From: Paenibacillus humicola
Lineage (GTDB): Bacteria; Bacillota; Bacilli; Paenibacillales; Paenibacillaceae
DNA length: 64,000 nt
Assembly: GCF_028826105.1 (NCBI RefSeq)
Contig: NZ_JAQGPL010000001.1
Span: 5,172,501-5,236,500 of the forward strand
Reading direction: 5' to 3'
The notes under the pieces are model-generated. The model was not told where the DNA came from and searched no databases. It saw nothing but the letters and a program-made list of their open reading frames with translations. The position numbers were made by a program, and so were the translations under genes. Shown in pieces: positions 17,195-25,688 of this stretch (within the stretch, counting starts at the first letter, position 1; every line of letters begins with the position of its first letter).

Positions 17195-18010
17195 TTATTT
17201 TTTCGGCGGCATTAACCATTCGTGATCGGCGTCGTTATGAAATTTCCATACGCGGGTCGGGCCCGCCATCACGTTCAGGTAATACAAATCGTAGCCCGGA
17301 GGCGCAGCCACCGGGTGGTAGCCCTTCGGCACGAGCACCGCGTCGCCGTCGCGGACGATCATCGTCTCGTCCAGCGAACGGTCGTCGGTGTAAACGCGCT
17401 GCACGGCGAAGCCGCCTCCGGCCGAGCTGACCCGGTGGTAATACGTCTCCTCCAGGTACGACTCGTCCGGCAGGTTGTCCCGGTCGTGCTTATGCGGCGG
17501 ATAACTGGACCAATGGCCGCCCGGCGTGAACACTTCGACGACGAGCAGGCTGTCCGCCGGCTCCGTTTCCGGCAAAATATTATGAATCTGCCGCTCGATA
17601 TTGCCGTAGCCGCGTGTTTCGGCGCCGACCTGCTCCGGCGCGATCAGCCGCGCCGCATGCCCGCCCTTGCCCGGAGCGGCGCAGACGGCCAGCTCGAGCT
17701 CGGTCACGGCGGTTACTTCGTACCAGTCGTCATTCGGCACGTATACGCTGTACGGCGGGATTTTCTCGAATACGGACATGCGCCGCCCGATATTCGCGGC
17801 CTCGAATCCGCTTGCGGCTACATCCGCCCGCCCGCTCAGCAGGACCAGGCAGACCTCACGGTCCCCGGTTTCGCGGCGGAGCTTTCGCCCCGGCTCCAGC
17901 CTGTACACCTCGAAGCCCACATACGTCCAGCCGGCCGATTCCGGCGTAATCGCGAGCACGTTCCCGTTCTCGTCCGACGCCGTCTTGCTCGGCACGATCA
18001 AATTCGGCAT
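17195..18010 (-). CDS. iolB: 5-deoxy-glucuronate isomerase
   Basis: This encodes 271 residues, a double-cupin protein. The metal site region is recognisable: WSSYPPHKHDRDN with the His pair, and Glu in YLEETYYHRV, with a later HPVAAPPGYDLYYLNVM strand. It isomerises 5-deoxy-glucuronate to 2-deoxy-5-keto-gluconate. The start ATG at 18010 follows GGAGGAAGC, and only 13 bp separate it from iolE, so the two are tightly coupled. The length matches the family. Confidence 0.93.
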   Translation of the reverse strand: MPNLIVPSKTASDENGNVLAITPESAGWTYVGFEVYRLEPGRKLRRETGDREVCLVLLSGRADVAASGFEAANIGRRMSVFEKIPPYSVYVPNDDWYEVTAVTELELAVCAAPGKGGHAARLIAPEQVGAETRGYGNIERQIHNILPETEPADSLLVVEVFTPGGHWSSYPPHKHDRDNLPDESYLEETYYHRVSSAGGGFAVQRVYTDDRSLDETMIVRDGDAVLVPKGYHPVAAPPGYDLYYLNVMAGPTRVWKFHNDADHEWLMPPKK

Positions 18011-18023
18011 TTTCGCTTCCTCC

Positions 18024-18938
18024 TTATCGGCTGCTCAGACCGCTTAGCAGCCCGTCGATATACTGTCTGGACAACTTCGCGTACTCGTACGGATTGGCGA
18101 CGGAAGGATCCTGCTCCGCCTCGATGATCATCCAGCCGTCATAGCCGGTATCGTTCAACGCGCGGAAAATCGGCCCGAAATCGATGCAGCCGTCGCCCGG
18201 AACCGTGAACACGCCGAGGATGACCGCATCCTGAAACCGGATCGCATCCCGTTTTACGCGCGCCAGAACATCCTGCCGGACATCCTTCAAATGGACATAA
18301 GGAATCCGGTTCCGGTGCTTGGCCAGCAGTTCCAGCGGATCGTAACCGCCGTAATAGGCGTGCCCGGTGTCGTACAGCAGATGGACGAGCTCCGGGTCGG
18401 TGGTCGCCGCCAGCCGGTCGATCTCCGCGGGCTTCTCGACGATCGTGCCGATGTGGTAATGGTACACGAGCTTCATGCCGTGCTCCCGGCATATTTCGCC
18501 CGCCTGCTGCAGGCCTTCCGTCATATGGCGCCACTCGTCGTCCGTCGGCGGCAGGACGTCCCTGACCCCCGCCGGCCGGCGCGGATCGCCGATAATCGAG
18601 CCGCCCAGCTCGCATGTCACCACATGCTCCGCGCCCATTTTTCGCAGAAAAAGCACATGATTCCGGTAGGCTTCCAGCTCCGCCTCGCGCCGGGAAGGAT
18701 CGGTGAACACGACGCCCTTCCACTGCGAGGTAAGCCGGATGCCTTTATCCGCAAGCGCGGCGCGCAGGACGGCCGGGTCCTTCGGGAATTTCCGGCAGTT
18801 CTCCGTCGCCCGGAAGCCGAGGGACGAGAAATCGGCAAGCAGGTCTTCGAAGGTGTAATGGTCGCCGAGCTCCAGCACGTCTTCGTTCACCCAGTTGATC
18901 GGCGATATGCCGAGCTTGGCATTTTGTGCGTTTAACAA
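18024..18938 (-). CDS. iolE: inosose dehydratase
   Basis: This encodes 304 residues, an AP-endonuclease/xylose-isomerase-like TIM barrel. The opening LGISPINWVNEDVLELG and RATENCRKFPKD are the IolE pattern; metal-binding residues lie in VYHYHIGTIVE, LLYDTGHAYYGG, YVHLKDVR and WMIIEAEQD. It dehydrates scyllo-inosose to the trihydroxycyclohexane-dione. It is 45 bp after iolD. The family also contains hexulose isomerases, but the operon context settles the call. Confidence 0.92.
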   Translation of the reverse strand: MLNAQNAKLGISPINWVNEDVLELGDHYTFEDLLADFSSLGFRATENCRKFPKDPAVLRAALADKGIRLTSQWKGVVFTDPSRREAELEAYRNHVLFLRKMGAEHVVTCELGGSIIGDPRRPAGVRDVLPPTDDEWRHMTEGLQQAGEICREHGMKLVYHYHIGTIVEKPAEIDRLAATTDPELVHLLYDTGHAYYGGYDPLELLAKHRNRIPYVHLKDVRQDVLARVKRDAIRFQDAVILGVFTVPGDGCIDFGPIFRALNDTGYDGWMIIEAEQDPSVANPYEYAKLSRQYIDGLLSGLSSR

Positions 18939-18983
18939 AGGAAGTGCGCCTCCTTGCGGCTGGATTGAAATGCGGTAAGCGGC

Positions 18984-20855
18984 TCAGTACGGCCTGACGG
19001 CCGAATCGACGATCGCTTTCGTTTCCCGGTAGGACGCTTCGACCTTCGGGCTTTCGGACACCTCCGCCACGCCGACCCGCCACCACGATTCGTAGTTGTC
19101 CGTGCCCGTGCCGGGCAGCACCTTGACGTCGATCAGCACGGACGCCGGCTCGTTCTTCGCCGCGGCCAGCGCTTCCTTCAGCTCCGTGAGCGTGCGCGCG
19201 GTAAACGATTTGACGCCCAGCCCCTTCGCCACCGCCGCGAAATCGATCGGCAAATAGCCGCCGGTCAGCCGGTTCGTCTCCGGCGAGCGGTAGCGGAATT
19301 CGTTGCCGAAGCCGTCCGAGCCGTGTCCGCGCTGCAGGCCGTGAATGCACTGGAAGCCGTTGTTGTCGAACAGCACGACGTTGATTTTCCGCCCTTCCTG
19401 CAGGCTGGTGACCAGCTCCGAATGCAGCATGAGGAAGCTGCCGTCCCCGACGAGGGCGTAGACCTCGCGGTGCGGGTCGGCCAATTTCGCGCCGAACGAG
19501 CCGGATACTTCGTAGCCCATGCACGAGAAGCCGTATTCCATGTTGTACGTATTCGGCCTGCTGCTCCGCCACAGCCGGTGCAGGTCTCCGGGAAGGCCGC
19601 CCGACGCGCAGACGATGACGTCATCCGGGCCGAGAAAATCGTTGACCGCGCCGATGACGCTCGTCTGTACGAGCCCGTCTTCCCTCTCGATCGCATACAG
19701 CCGGTCGACCTCGCGGTCCCACTCCGCCTTGAGTTGGCGAAGCTGCTCTGCATCGTAGGACGCCTTGTAGCCCGCTCCCTGCAGCGTTTCCGTCAGCCGG
19801 CCGAGCGCTTCCTTCGCATCGGCGACCAGCATCAGCGCGTTCATCTTCATCGCGTCGAAGCCGCTGACGTTAAGGCTCAAAAACTCGACGTCCGGGTGCT
19901 GAAACGCGCTCTTCGACGCCGTCGGAAAGTCGGCCATCCGCGTACCGACGCAGATGACGAGGTCCGCCTCCTTCGCCAGCCGGTTGGCCGCCAGCGAGCC
20001 TGTCGAGCCGATGCTGCCCATGTTCAGCGGATGGTCCCACGGAACCGCGCCTTTGCCGGCCTGCGTCTCTCCGAGCGGAATGCCCAGCGTCTCCGCGAAC
20101 CGCACCGTTTCCCGCCACGCCTGGGCGTAATGGACGCCGCCGCCGACGATCATGAACGGGCGCGCTTTGCGCTTCACCAGCTCGGCGGCGCGCTGGAGCG
20201 CCGCTTCCGAAGCCGGACGGCGGTCCATGTAATGGACGCGGCGGTCGAAAAAGTCCGCCGGGTAATCGTATGCCTCGCACTGCACGTCCTGCGGCAGGCA
20301 CAGCGTGACCGCACCCGTCTCCGCCGGATCGGTCAGCACCCGCATCGCCTGAAGCGTCGACGCCATAAGCTGCTCCGGGCGGGAAATGCGGTCCCAGTAG
20401 CGGCTGACGGGTTTGAAGGCGTCGTTCGCGGACACCGTATAGTCCGCCGGATTCTCCACCTGCTGCAGCACCGGATCGGGCTGCCGGCAGGCGAAAATGT
20501 CGCCGGGCAGGAACAGCACCGGAATCCGGTTCACCGTCGCCGTCCCGGCCGCCGTCACCATATTGAGCGCGCCCGGACCGATGGAGGAGGTGCAGGCGAA
20601 CATTTCGAGCCGGTTCTTCTGCTTGGCGTATGCCATCGCCGCATGCGCCATCCCCTGCTCGTTTTTGCCCTGAATAAACTGCAGCCCGCCGCGGTCATTC
20701 TCGAGCGCTTCCCCGATGCCCGTCACGTTGCCGTGACCGAAAATGCCCATGATGCCTTTGACGAATTTGCGTTCCTCACCGTCGACGCTGATGTACTGCC
20801 GGTCGAGAAAGCGGACCAGCGCCTGCGCCATCGTTAAGCGGATTGTCGGCTTCAC
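18984..20855 (-). CDS. iolD: 3D-(3,5/4)-trihydroxycyclohexane-1,2-dione hydrolase
   Basis: The start is GTG at 20855, 12 bases after GAGGAGG. 623 residues of the thiamine-diphosphate enzyme family. The N-terminal PYR domain has [16 protein letters not shown]; the C-terminal PP domain has the thiamine/Mg motif [13 protein letters not shown] followed by LFDNNGFQC. It opens the ring to give 5-deoxy-glucuronate. It is the first catabolic gene of the operon, behind a long leader (about 165 bases) that contains a LacI-type operator and a cre-like site. The GTG start and long spacing may limit expression. Confidence 0.93.
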   Translation of the reverse strand: MKPTIRLTMAQALVRFLDRQYISVDGEERKFVKGIMGIFGHGNVTGIGEALENDRGGLQFIQGKNEQGMAHAAMAYAKQKNRLEMFACTSSIGPGALNMVTAAGTATVNRIPVLFLPGDIFACRQPDPVLQQVENPADYTVSANDAFKPVSRYWDRISRPEQLMASTLQAMRVLTDPAETGAVTLCLPQDVQCEAYDYPADFFDRRVHYMDRRPASEAALQRAAELVKRKARPFMIVGGGVHYAQAWRETVRFAETLGIPLGETQAGKGAVPWDHPLNMGSIGSTGSLAANRLAKEADLVICVGTRMADFPTASKSAFQHPDVEFLSLNVSGFDAMKMNALMLVADAKEALGRLTETLQGAGYKASYDAEQLRQLKAEWDREVDRLYAIEREDGLVQTSVIGAVNDFLGPDDVIVCASGGLPGDLHRLWRSSRPNTYNMEYGFSCMGYEVSGSFGAKLADPHREVYALVGDGSFLMLHSELVTSLQEGRKINVVLFDNNGFQCIHGLQRGHGSDGFGNEFRYRSPETNRLTGGYLPIDFAAVAKGLGVKSFTARTLTELKEALAAAKNEPASVLIDVKVLPGTGTDNYESWWRVGVAEVSESPKVEASYRETKAIVDSAVRPY

Positions 20856-20875
20856 AATGAAATTGATCCTCCTCT

Positions 20876-20889
20876 TGTAAGCGCTTTAG
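20876..20889 (-). promoter_or_regulatory. cre-like site (CcpA)
   Basis: Read on the minus strand, CTAAAGCGCTTACA matches the catabolite-response consensus TGWAANCGNTNWCA at all but the first two positions. It lies about 20 bp before the iolD start and far downstream of the promoter, so repression would act as a roadblock. Confidence 0.6.
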
Positions 20890-20999
20890 TAAACAATAAG
20901 TTCAAGGTTGTCCCGGGAGTCCCGGCCCGCACCCGGAATTCGTCTCCAAGCGCTTCGGCGGCCCTCCGCAAGACGGGATTCGAATCGTCCGTCTGCCAT

Positions 21000-21019
21000 T
21001 AGGGTAATCGGTTACCCTA
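21000..21019. promoter_or_regulatory. LacI-family operator of the iol operon
   Basis: TAGGGTAA-TCGG-TTACCCTA is a 20-bp near-perfect palindrome with the central CG of LacI/GalR sites. It begins directly downstream of the -10 box at 21027-21032, so it covers the start point. The LacI-family regulator gene is the next gene upstream. Confidence 0.8.
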
Positions 21020-21026
21020 CAACCGA

Positions 21027-21055
21027 ATTATATTCGATGAAGGTTTGTTTTACAA
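21027..21055 (-). promoter_or_regulatory. promoter of the iol operon
   Basis: On the minus strand: -35 TTGTAA (21055-21050), 17-bp spacer, -10 TATAAT (21032-21027). The -35 lies inside an imperfect palindrome AAGGTT...AACCTT (21040-21059) that could be a second regulator site. Confidence 0.75.
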
Positions 21056-21080
21056 CCTTTTTGTTTGCTTTTTACAGGAG

Positions 21081-21170
21081 GGAATTTGCGGCGGATCCGA
21101 CATTTCAGCCGGCATTCGGACACGCGGAATTTGCGGCGGATCCGACCTTCTCGGCCGCATTCGGGCATGG
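21081..21170. repeat. two 45-bp tandem repeats
   Basis: Two head-to-tail units (21081-21125 and 21126-21170) each begin GGAATTTGCGGCGGATCCGA and end with a GCATTCGG-type tail. They lie between the LacI gene and the iol promoter. Confidence 0.8.
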
Positions 21171-21277
21171 GGAAACCGCTTGCCGGATGCGGGTAAAACA
21201 AATCGTTTTCCCTCCGTACCCGTTAACCGCCGTTGCTCTCTTGGACCCCAGGCCTGAGCTGCGCGCCTCCCCCGTAT

Positions 21278-22282
21278 TCAGCCGTCGAACCGGGCTGTCG
21301 TTTCGCGGATCGATATCCCCGGCTGCATGCGGATCCGCTGCTTCGGCAGGCCCGCCTGTTCGATTTTGCGGATAAGCAGATCCATAATTTCCGTACCGAG
21401 CTCGCGGATCGGCTGGGAAACGGAGGTGAGGCCGGGACTCACGATGGTGCAAAGCGGCGTATCGTCGAAGCCGATGACCGACAGCTGCCGCGGCACCTCG
21501 ATGCCCCGCTTACTGGCCGCCTGCAGGACGCCGATGGCGAGCAAATCGTTGCAGCCGAAAATGGCGCCGGGCCTGTCGTCCCTGTCGAGCAGCTTCGCGG
21601 CGGCAAGCTCCGCCTCCGCGATGGAAGGTCCGCCGACCGCGATCAGGCTTTCGTCGCAGGGAATCCCCGCTTCGGACATGGCCTGCTTGTAGCCCCGGAT
21701 CCGTTCCCTGCTGCTGAAGGAATCCTCGCCGATCAGCCCGATCGCGGCATGTCCGAGCGAAAGGAGATGGCTGGCCGCCATATAGCCGCCCCTGTAATCG
21801 TCGACCGTCACGCTGTCGATCTCCACCTCCGGCCGTTCATGCGCAAGCAGAACGACGGGAAATTTTTCGCGGACCAGCTGCGCCAGCAGCTCCTCGTTCT
21901 GAAATTTCGACGCAATAATCAAGCCGTCGATGCGCCGCTGTTTCAGGATCGAGACATGCCGCTCCTCTTTGTCGGACCGGTTGTCCGTGGCGCACAGGAC
22001 AATGTTATAGCCGCGCTCCTGCCCCCGCTCCTCGATATGCTTCAAATACAGCGAATAAACCGGGTTGCTGATATCTGGAATGAGGAAGGCGATCTGGTAG
22101 GTGGACTTGCCCTTCATGGCCGAGGCGATCATGTTCGGACGGAAATTCAGCTCTTCCATAATCCGGGTGACCTTCTCGGTCGTCTTCGCGCTGATTCGTC
22201 CGGTATTGTTAATGACTTTCGAAACGGTTGCCGTCGAGACGCCGGCGATTCTGGCGACGTCGTAAATCGTTGGAGGATTCAT
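21278..22282 (-). CDS. LacI-family repressor, probable inositol-operon regulator
   Basis: The start is set at ATG 22282 (MNPPTIYDVARIAGVS), the usual LacI opening; an upstream ATG at 22306 would add eight residues, and neither has a clear ribosome site. 334 residues. The N-terminal HTH (TIYDVARIAGVSTATVSKVI) and hinge are followed by a periplasmic-binding-like core (IAFLIPDISNPVYSLYLKHI, VIGFDDTPLCTIVSPGLTSV). It is just upstream of, and in the same direction as, the iol operon, with a 20-bp LacI palindrome between them. Bacillus uses the DeoR-type IolR instead, so this is a regulator swap (inference from position). Confidence 0.88.
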   Translation of the reverse strand: MNPPTIYDVARIAGVSTATVSKVINNTGRISAKTTEKVTRIMEELNFRPNMIASAMKGKSTYQIAFLIPDISNPVYSLYLKHIEERGQERGYNIVLCATDNRSDKEERHVSILKQRRIDGLIIASKFQNEELLAQLVREKFPVVLLAHERPEVEIDSVTVDDYRGGYMAASHLLSLGHAAIGLIGEDSFSSRERIRGYKQAMSEAGIPCDESLIAVGGPSIAEAELAAAKLLDRDDRPGAIFGCNDLLAIGVLQAASKRGIEVPRQLSVIGFDDTPLCTIVSPGLTSVSQPIRELGTEIMDLLIRKIEQAGLPKQRIRMQPGISIRETTARFDG

Positions 22283-22390
22283 GAAGGAACGCTCTTTTCT
22301 GTTCATAATCAGGAGTGCGGGACGGCAGTGCCGCCCGCCTCATCATTATAAGCGAAACGGGGACCGGAAAGCGATGGCGCAGGGACGGCT

Positions 22391-22948
22391 TTATTCCGCC
22401 TCGGCCGTTCCGCCGGAGCGGGCCAGCTTGTCGTTAAGCTTCTCCGCCAGTTCCAGCAGCTCCAGCGGCTCGCCGATCGTATAGTCGGGACGCTCGCTGT
22501 CGTCGGCCGGCGCATGCGGATACCGCGGCGTCCAGCTGAGAAACACGCTTGTGATGCCGAGCGCGTTGGCGCCTTTCACGTCGCGGCTCAAATTGTTGCC
22601 CACCATCGCGATGCGGGCGAAGTCGTCCTCGCCCAGATCAAGCGCGCCGGCCGCCGCCTTGAACATGCGCGGGCTCGGCTTGACCGCTTTTATATTTTCC
22701 GAGTAAATCATCGCCGTAAAATAATCATAAAGCCCGAGCCGGGTATACATGTTTTTGAACGACTGCGCATCGCCGTCGGCCACGAGCGCAAGCGTGTAGC
22801 CCCGCTCGTGGAGCGTCTTCACCATCGTATCCGCGCCGGGAATCACCTTCGCGTCGATCACGATGCCTTGCTCGTCCCGGATTTCCGTCGACTCGTCGAT
22901 AATCGTATCGCCGCTGTCGATAAACAGGATCAGTCGCTTCTCGCTCAT
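22391..22948 (-). CDS. HAD-superfamily hydrolase
   Basis: Start at ATG 22948 after AAGGAGATG; 185 residues. Motif I reads FIDSGDTI, so the acid that normally follows two residues after the nucleophile Asp is displaced (DxGDT rather than DxDGT). Motif II/III region: KAVKPSPRMFKAAAGAL, and motif IV MVGNNLSRDVKGANALG. HAD proteins with DxGDT exist and many are phosphatases, but activity should not be assumed. It lies between the LacI gene and the glycosidase operon terminator, apparently as a single gene. Substrate unknown. Confidence 0.8.
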   Translation of the reverse strand: MSEKRLILFIDSGDTIIDESTEIRDEQGIVIDAKVIPGADTMVKTLHERGYTLALVADGDAQSFKNMYTRLGLYDYFTAMIYSENIKAVKPSPRMFKAAAGALDLGEDDFARIAMVGNNLSRDVKGANALGITSVFLSWTPRYPHAPADDSERPDYTIGEPLELLELAEKLNDKLARSGGTAEAE

Positions 22949-23042
22949 ATCGCATCTCCTTATCATTGAAAGGCGCCCGGGAAGAAGATCCGACGCCGCG
23001 GGTTTTTGCGGCGGCCCGAGCATCCCCTCACACCCGAAGCCT

Positions 23043-23072
23043 AAAAATAAGCCGCGCCGTCCCGGCGCGGCC
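23043..23072 (-). terminator. terminator of the glycosidase operon
   Basis: GCCGCGCC-GGGAC-GGCGCGGC stem on the minus strand, followed by TTATTTTTA. It lies 20 bp beyond the GH95 stop codon. Confidence 0.85.
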
Positions 23073-23090
23073 ACAATAGCTTCCGCTCGA

Positions 23091-25493
23091 TTACGCCTGC
23101 GATTGACGCGCAAGCCGGTACGTCCGGCCGGCCGCAGCCGCGAAGGTGACGGCGCCTTCCGCGGACCGCTCCGTTTCGACCGGAACGCCGTCGTGCGTGA
23201 CGGCGAAGCCTTCGGGAGCAAGCACGGCGCAGTTCTCGCCGCGGACGGACAAAATCTCCGCTTCCTGCAGCCTGCCGTTCTTCCAGCTCAGCTTCACTTC
23301 GAATCCGCCGCGGGCGCGCAGCCCGCTCGCTTCTCCTTCCGGCCAGCTGTCCGGAAGGGCCGGCAGCAGCTCCAGAAACGGCTGATGCGATTGCAGCAGC
23401 ATCTCGGCAATACCGGCCGTCGCCGCGAAATTGCCGTCGATTTGGAACGGCGGATGTGCATCGAACAGGTTCCCGTAAACGCCGCCGTGATGATAGTTGT
23501 CCGGTTCGTTGTCCTTGACGAGCCGCAGCAGATTGGAGACGAGCGCGAGCGCGCGGTTGCCGCTGCGGAACCGGGCCCACAGCGAGATTTTCCACCCGAG
23601 GCTCCAGCCCGTGCCGTCGTCCCCGCGGCGAATGAGCGACTGCTTTGCGGCCTCGAACAGCTCCGGCGTCACGAGCTCCGTCAGCTGTTTCCCCGGATAA
23701 ACGCCGAATAAATGGGACACGTGGCGATGATGAACGTCCTGATCGTCAAAATCCTTCGACCATTCCTGCAGCTGGCCGTGGCGCCCGATTTGCATCGGGA
23801 ACAGCTTGCCGCGCGCAGCGGCCAGCTCTGCGGCGAACGAATCGTCGATCCCGAGCTGCTTCGCCGCCGCGATGCAGTTCGTAAACAGCTCCCAAATGAG
23901 CGACATGTCCATCGTCGAAGCCGCGCTCAGGCCGAATTCCCCGTCAGCCGTCCGGAATTTATGCTCCGGCGAGGTGGAAGGCGATGTTATCAGCCGGCCC
24001 TCTTCGTCCTCGATCGGAAAATCGAGGCAGAACAGCGCCGCTTCCTTCATCACCGGGTAAGCCTGCTCGCGCAAATACGCCTCATCGCCGCCAAACGCAT
24101 AATGCTCCCACAAATGCTGGGCCAGCCATACGCCGCCCATCGGCCAGAGCACCCAGATCGGGTCGCCGTCCCCGTATTCGCCGACCGGGGCGGACTGCGC
24201 CCAGATGTCCGAATTGTGATGCGCCGTCCAGCCTCGGGCGCCGTAGTTCACCTGCGCCGTAACCGCGCCGGTCTTCGCAAGGTTACCGATAAACCGAAGC
24301 AGCGGCTCATGGCACTCCGCCAGGTTACAGGTCTCCGCCGGCCAGTAGTTCATCTCGGCGTTGATGTTCAGCGTCCAGTTGCTGCTCCAGGGCGGCTGAG
24401 TCGATTCGTTCCAGATGCCCTGAAGGTTCGCCGCCTGCGTGCCCGGCCGGGAGCTCGCGATCATCAGGTAGCGCCCGTAATGGAACAGCAGCTCCACGAG
24501 CGCCGGATCGGATGCGCCGTATTCGGCGATGCGCTTGTCCGTCGGCGTATCCGCCGGCGCAGCCGGCTTGCCGAGCCGCAGCCCGACGCGCCCGAACAGC
24601 GCCCGGTAATCGGCGGCATGCGCCTCTCTCAGCTCCCCATACCGCTTCGCTGCCGCGCGCTCCAGCGCGGCCGCTGCAAGCGCGCCCGCGTTTTTGCCGT
24701 CCTTGCCCGGAATCCGGTCGAAGCCGTTAAAGCTCGTCGCCGCGCTGAAGACAATCGTCGCGCCCGTGCTCTCGTACACATGCACGCCGTCCGCGTCAAT
24801 CTCGACGCGGCCGTCTTCGGCATGAGCCGCGACGCAGCCTTCGAACCGGATCGCCGGCGTCGTCTCGGGGTCGCCGTAGACCAGCTGCTTCTCGGCGCCG
24901 TAATAATTAGGAGCGGCATATTCGGGGGCGATGCCGCGAATGACGAACCGGCCGCCGTCAGCCGCCGTCTTGTGGCGCAGCGGGCTGTCCAGCCGGACAT
25001 GCACGTCCAGCATGCCGGGCTTGCTCGCTTCCAGCCGCAGCACGATCACCTGATCGGGATGCGAAGCGAACAGCTCGCGCTTGTACCGCACGCCGCCGAT
25101 CGTATACTCGACGGTCGTGACGCCGTTCTCGAGATCGAGCGTGCGCTTGTAATCGCGGAACGAGCTGCCATGGTCAAACCGGACATGCAGATCGCCGAAC
25201 GGCAAATAAGACTGCGTATACGGCCCCATCATTTCTTTGCCCAGCCGGTCCGCTTCCGCATAGCGGCCTTCCCGGATCAGCTTGCGCACCCGGGGCAAAA
25301 CCTCTTTGGCTCCCGGATTGTTCCAGTCTCTCGGATAGCCCGACCATAACGTATCCTCGTTCAGCGCGATCCGTTCCTTCTCGACCCCGCCGAACACCAT
25401 GGCGCCGAGCCGCCCGTTGCCGATCGGCAGCGCTTCCGTCCATGCCGAGGCCGGTCTGTCGTAAAAAAGCGTCGTAGCTTGCGACTTGTCCAT
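23091..25493 (-). CDS. GH95 alpha-L-fucosidase / alpha-L-galactosidase
   Basis: Start at ATG 25493 ([15 protein letters not shown]) after GAAAGGA; 800 residues, full length for family 95. Marks of the family: [19 protein letters not shown] and [12 protein letters not shown] at the N-terminus, the catalytic-site strand [12 protein letters not shown] near residue 373, and [19 protein letters not shown] near residue 671, which carries the conserved Asp. GH95 enzymes invert alpha-1,2-linked L-fucose or L-galactose. No signal peptide is present, so it acts in the cytoplasm on imported sugar. It is the last gene of the operon with the ABC transporter and the GH110-like enzyme. Confidence 0.9.
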   Translation of the reverse strand: MDKSQATTLFYDRPASAWTEALPIGNGRLGAMVFGGVEKERIALNEDTLWSGYPRDWNNPGAKEVLPRVRKLIREGRYAEADRLGKEMMGPYTQSYLPFGDLHVRFDHGSSFRDYKRTLDLENGVTTVEYTIGGVRYKRELFASHPDQVIVLRLEASKPGMLDVHVRLDSPLRHKTAADGGRFVIRGIAPEYAAPNYYGAEKQLVYGDPETTPAIRFEGCVAAHAEDGRVEIDADGVHVYESTGATIVFSAATSFNGFDRIPGKDGKNAGALAAAALERAAAKRYGELREAHAADYRALFGRVGLRLGKPAAPADTPTDKRIAEYGASDPALVELLFHYGRYLMIASSRPGTQAANLQGIWNESTQPPWSSNWTLNINAEMNYWPAETCNLAECHEPLLRFIGNLAKTGAVTAQVNYGARGWTAHHNSDIWAQSAPVGEYGDGDPIWVLWPMGGVWLAQHLWEHYAFGGDEAYLREQAYPVMKEAALFCLDFPIEDEEGRLITSPSTSPEHKFRTADGEFGLSAASTMDMSLIWELFTNCIAAAKQLGIDDSFAAELAAARGKLFPMQIGRHGQLQEWSKDFDDQDVHHRHVSHLFGVYPGKQLTELVTPELFEAAKQSLIRRGDDGTGWSLGWKISLWARFRSGNRALALVSNLLRLVKDNEPDNYHHGGVYGNLFDAHPPFQIDGNFAATAGIAEMLLQSHQPFLELLPALPDSWPEGEASGLRARGGFEVKLSWKNGRLQEAEILSVRGENCAVLAPEGFAVTHDGVPVETERSAEGAVTFAAAAGRTYRLARQSQA

Positions 25494-25688
25494 CCTTCCC
25501 GTCCTTTCAAGAGCGTAACTCCCCGTACGATCCTGTATGATATCAGACATCTCTTCCATCCTAACATAAAACCGCGCTTATCGGGACAACATTATTGCCC
25601 TGAATTTTTACCCGTTTGCCCCGTCTTTCCCGCTGCCGCCTGCTCCGCTGCAGCCTGCTGCGCTGCCGCCGCCTTCAGCGATTGCAAG

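Noticed and set aside
23712..25349. Long plus-strand frame opposite the GH95 gene
   Set aside because: A by-product of high GC and codon bias in the real gene; the translation is Arg/Pro/Ala-rich without motifs.
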